Shown: positions 19,742 through 19,803 of the stretch, piece by piece | Layout of the letters: each line of letters opens with the position of its first letter | Position numbering within the stretch: position 1 is the stretch's first letter | Source: CAZNJQ01 sp964573545 | GTDB lineage: Bacteria; Patescibacteriota; Minisyncoccia; Phycocordibacterales; UBA2135 | Assembly (NCBI GenBank): GCA_964573545.1 | Contig: CAZNJQ010000013.1 | Coordinates: 1 to 19,803, forward strand | DNA length: 19,803 bases | Direction of reading: 5' to 3' | Notes under the pieces: model-generated | Seen by the model: the letters and a program-made list of their open reading frames with translations, nothing else | Told to the model about the DNA's origin: nothing | Database searches by the model: none | Translations under genes and position numbers: made by a program

Positions 19742-19750
19742 TGCGATAAT
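19742..19750 (+). promoter_or_regulatory. TGCGATAAT box just before tRNA-Thr
   Basis: An extended -10-like sequence directly abuts the tRNA. If used, initiation would fall inside the tRNA, so it is probably not the tRNA-Thr promoter. Confidence 0.15.
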
Positions 19751-19803
19751 GCCGTTGTAGCTCAGTTGGTAGAGCACGTTCTTGGTAAGAACGAGGTCTC
19801 CGG
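19751..19803 (+). tRNA. tRNA-Thr (GGT), partial at window end
   Basis: The first 53 nt of a tRNA: acceptor strand GCCGTTG, D arm GCTCAGTTGGTAGAGC, anticodon stem CGTTC/GAACG with loop TTGGTAA (anticodon GGT), and the start of the T stem. It runs off the window. Confidence 0.88.

Overview
The window looks like a chromosomal scaffold piece from a Candidate Phyla Radiation bacterium (Patescibacteria, most likely a Parcubacteria-type lineage). This rests on several things: small compact genes with almost no Shine-Dalgarno sequences; a monoderm-style type IV pilus locus (pilM-N-O-small PilP-like protein-pilB-response regulator-pilT-pilC-pilin-pilD-minor pilins) with no secretin gene; a small GIY-YIG protein among the tRNA genes; and tRNA genes without encoded CCA ends. 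The lineage is an inference; no rRNA is present to prove it.

Layout. 1-303: no confident gene. 304-1044: an AT-rich gene whose pattern and length suggest a divergent cyclodipeptide synthase. 1099-1764 (minus): comF, divergent from the pilus operon. 2041-9473 (plus): pilM, pilN, pilO, a 99-residue membrane protein, pilB, a CheY-like regulator, pilT and pilC. 9669-13689: major pilin, prepilin peptidase and four minor-pilin-type genes. The fourth minor-pilin region is preceded by palindromic repeats and holds a 100-N scaffold gap (12435-12534). 13692-15713: ligA. 15782-17518: gatC and gatA. 17515-18153: a membrane protein with a HEPN-like RNKIAH motif. 18175-18819: a histidine phosphatase. 18870-19803: a tRNA cluster (fMet, Met, Asp, partial Thr) that carries mobile-looking insertions.

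How the genes fit together. PilM/N/O and the PilP-like protein form the inner-membrane alignment platform. PilC is the platform protein, PilB and PilT drive extension and retraction, PilD processes the pilins, and the minor pilins prime or tip the fibre. With ComF next door, DNA uptake is a plausible role. No PilQ gene is visible, as expected for a cell without a conventional outer membrane.

The two most unusual regions are these. (1) 12234-12608: repeated hairpin units of about 55 nt. The left arm of each unit encodes the same LVS-G-FT prepilin-cleavage motif that the downstream pilin itself uses, and the reading frame stays open through every visible unit. (2) 19153-19731: the tRNA-Asp gene is flanked upstream by a copy of its own nucleotides 1-34, itself split by a 36-nt palindrome and followed by a GIY-YIG gene. 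Downstream, inverted and direct copies of its 3' end bracket a palindrome-rich segment of 192 nt. These look like small mobile elements that use the two halves of a tRNA gene as target or attachment sequence.
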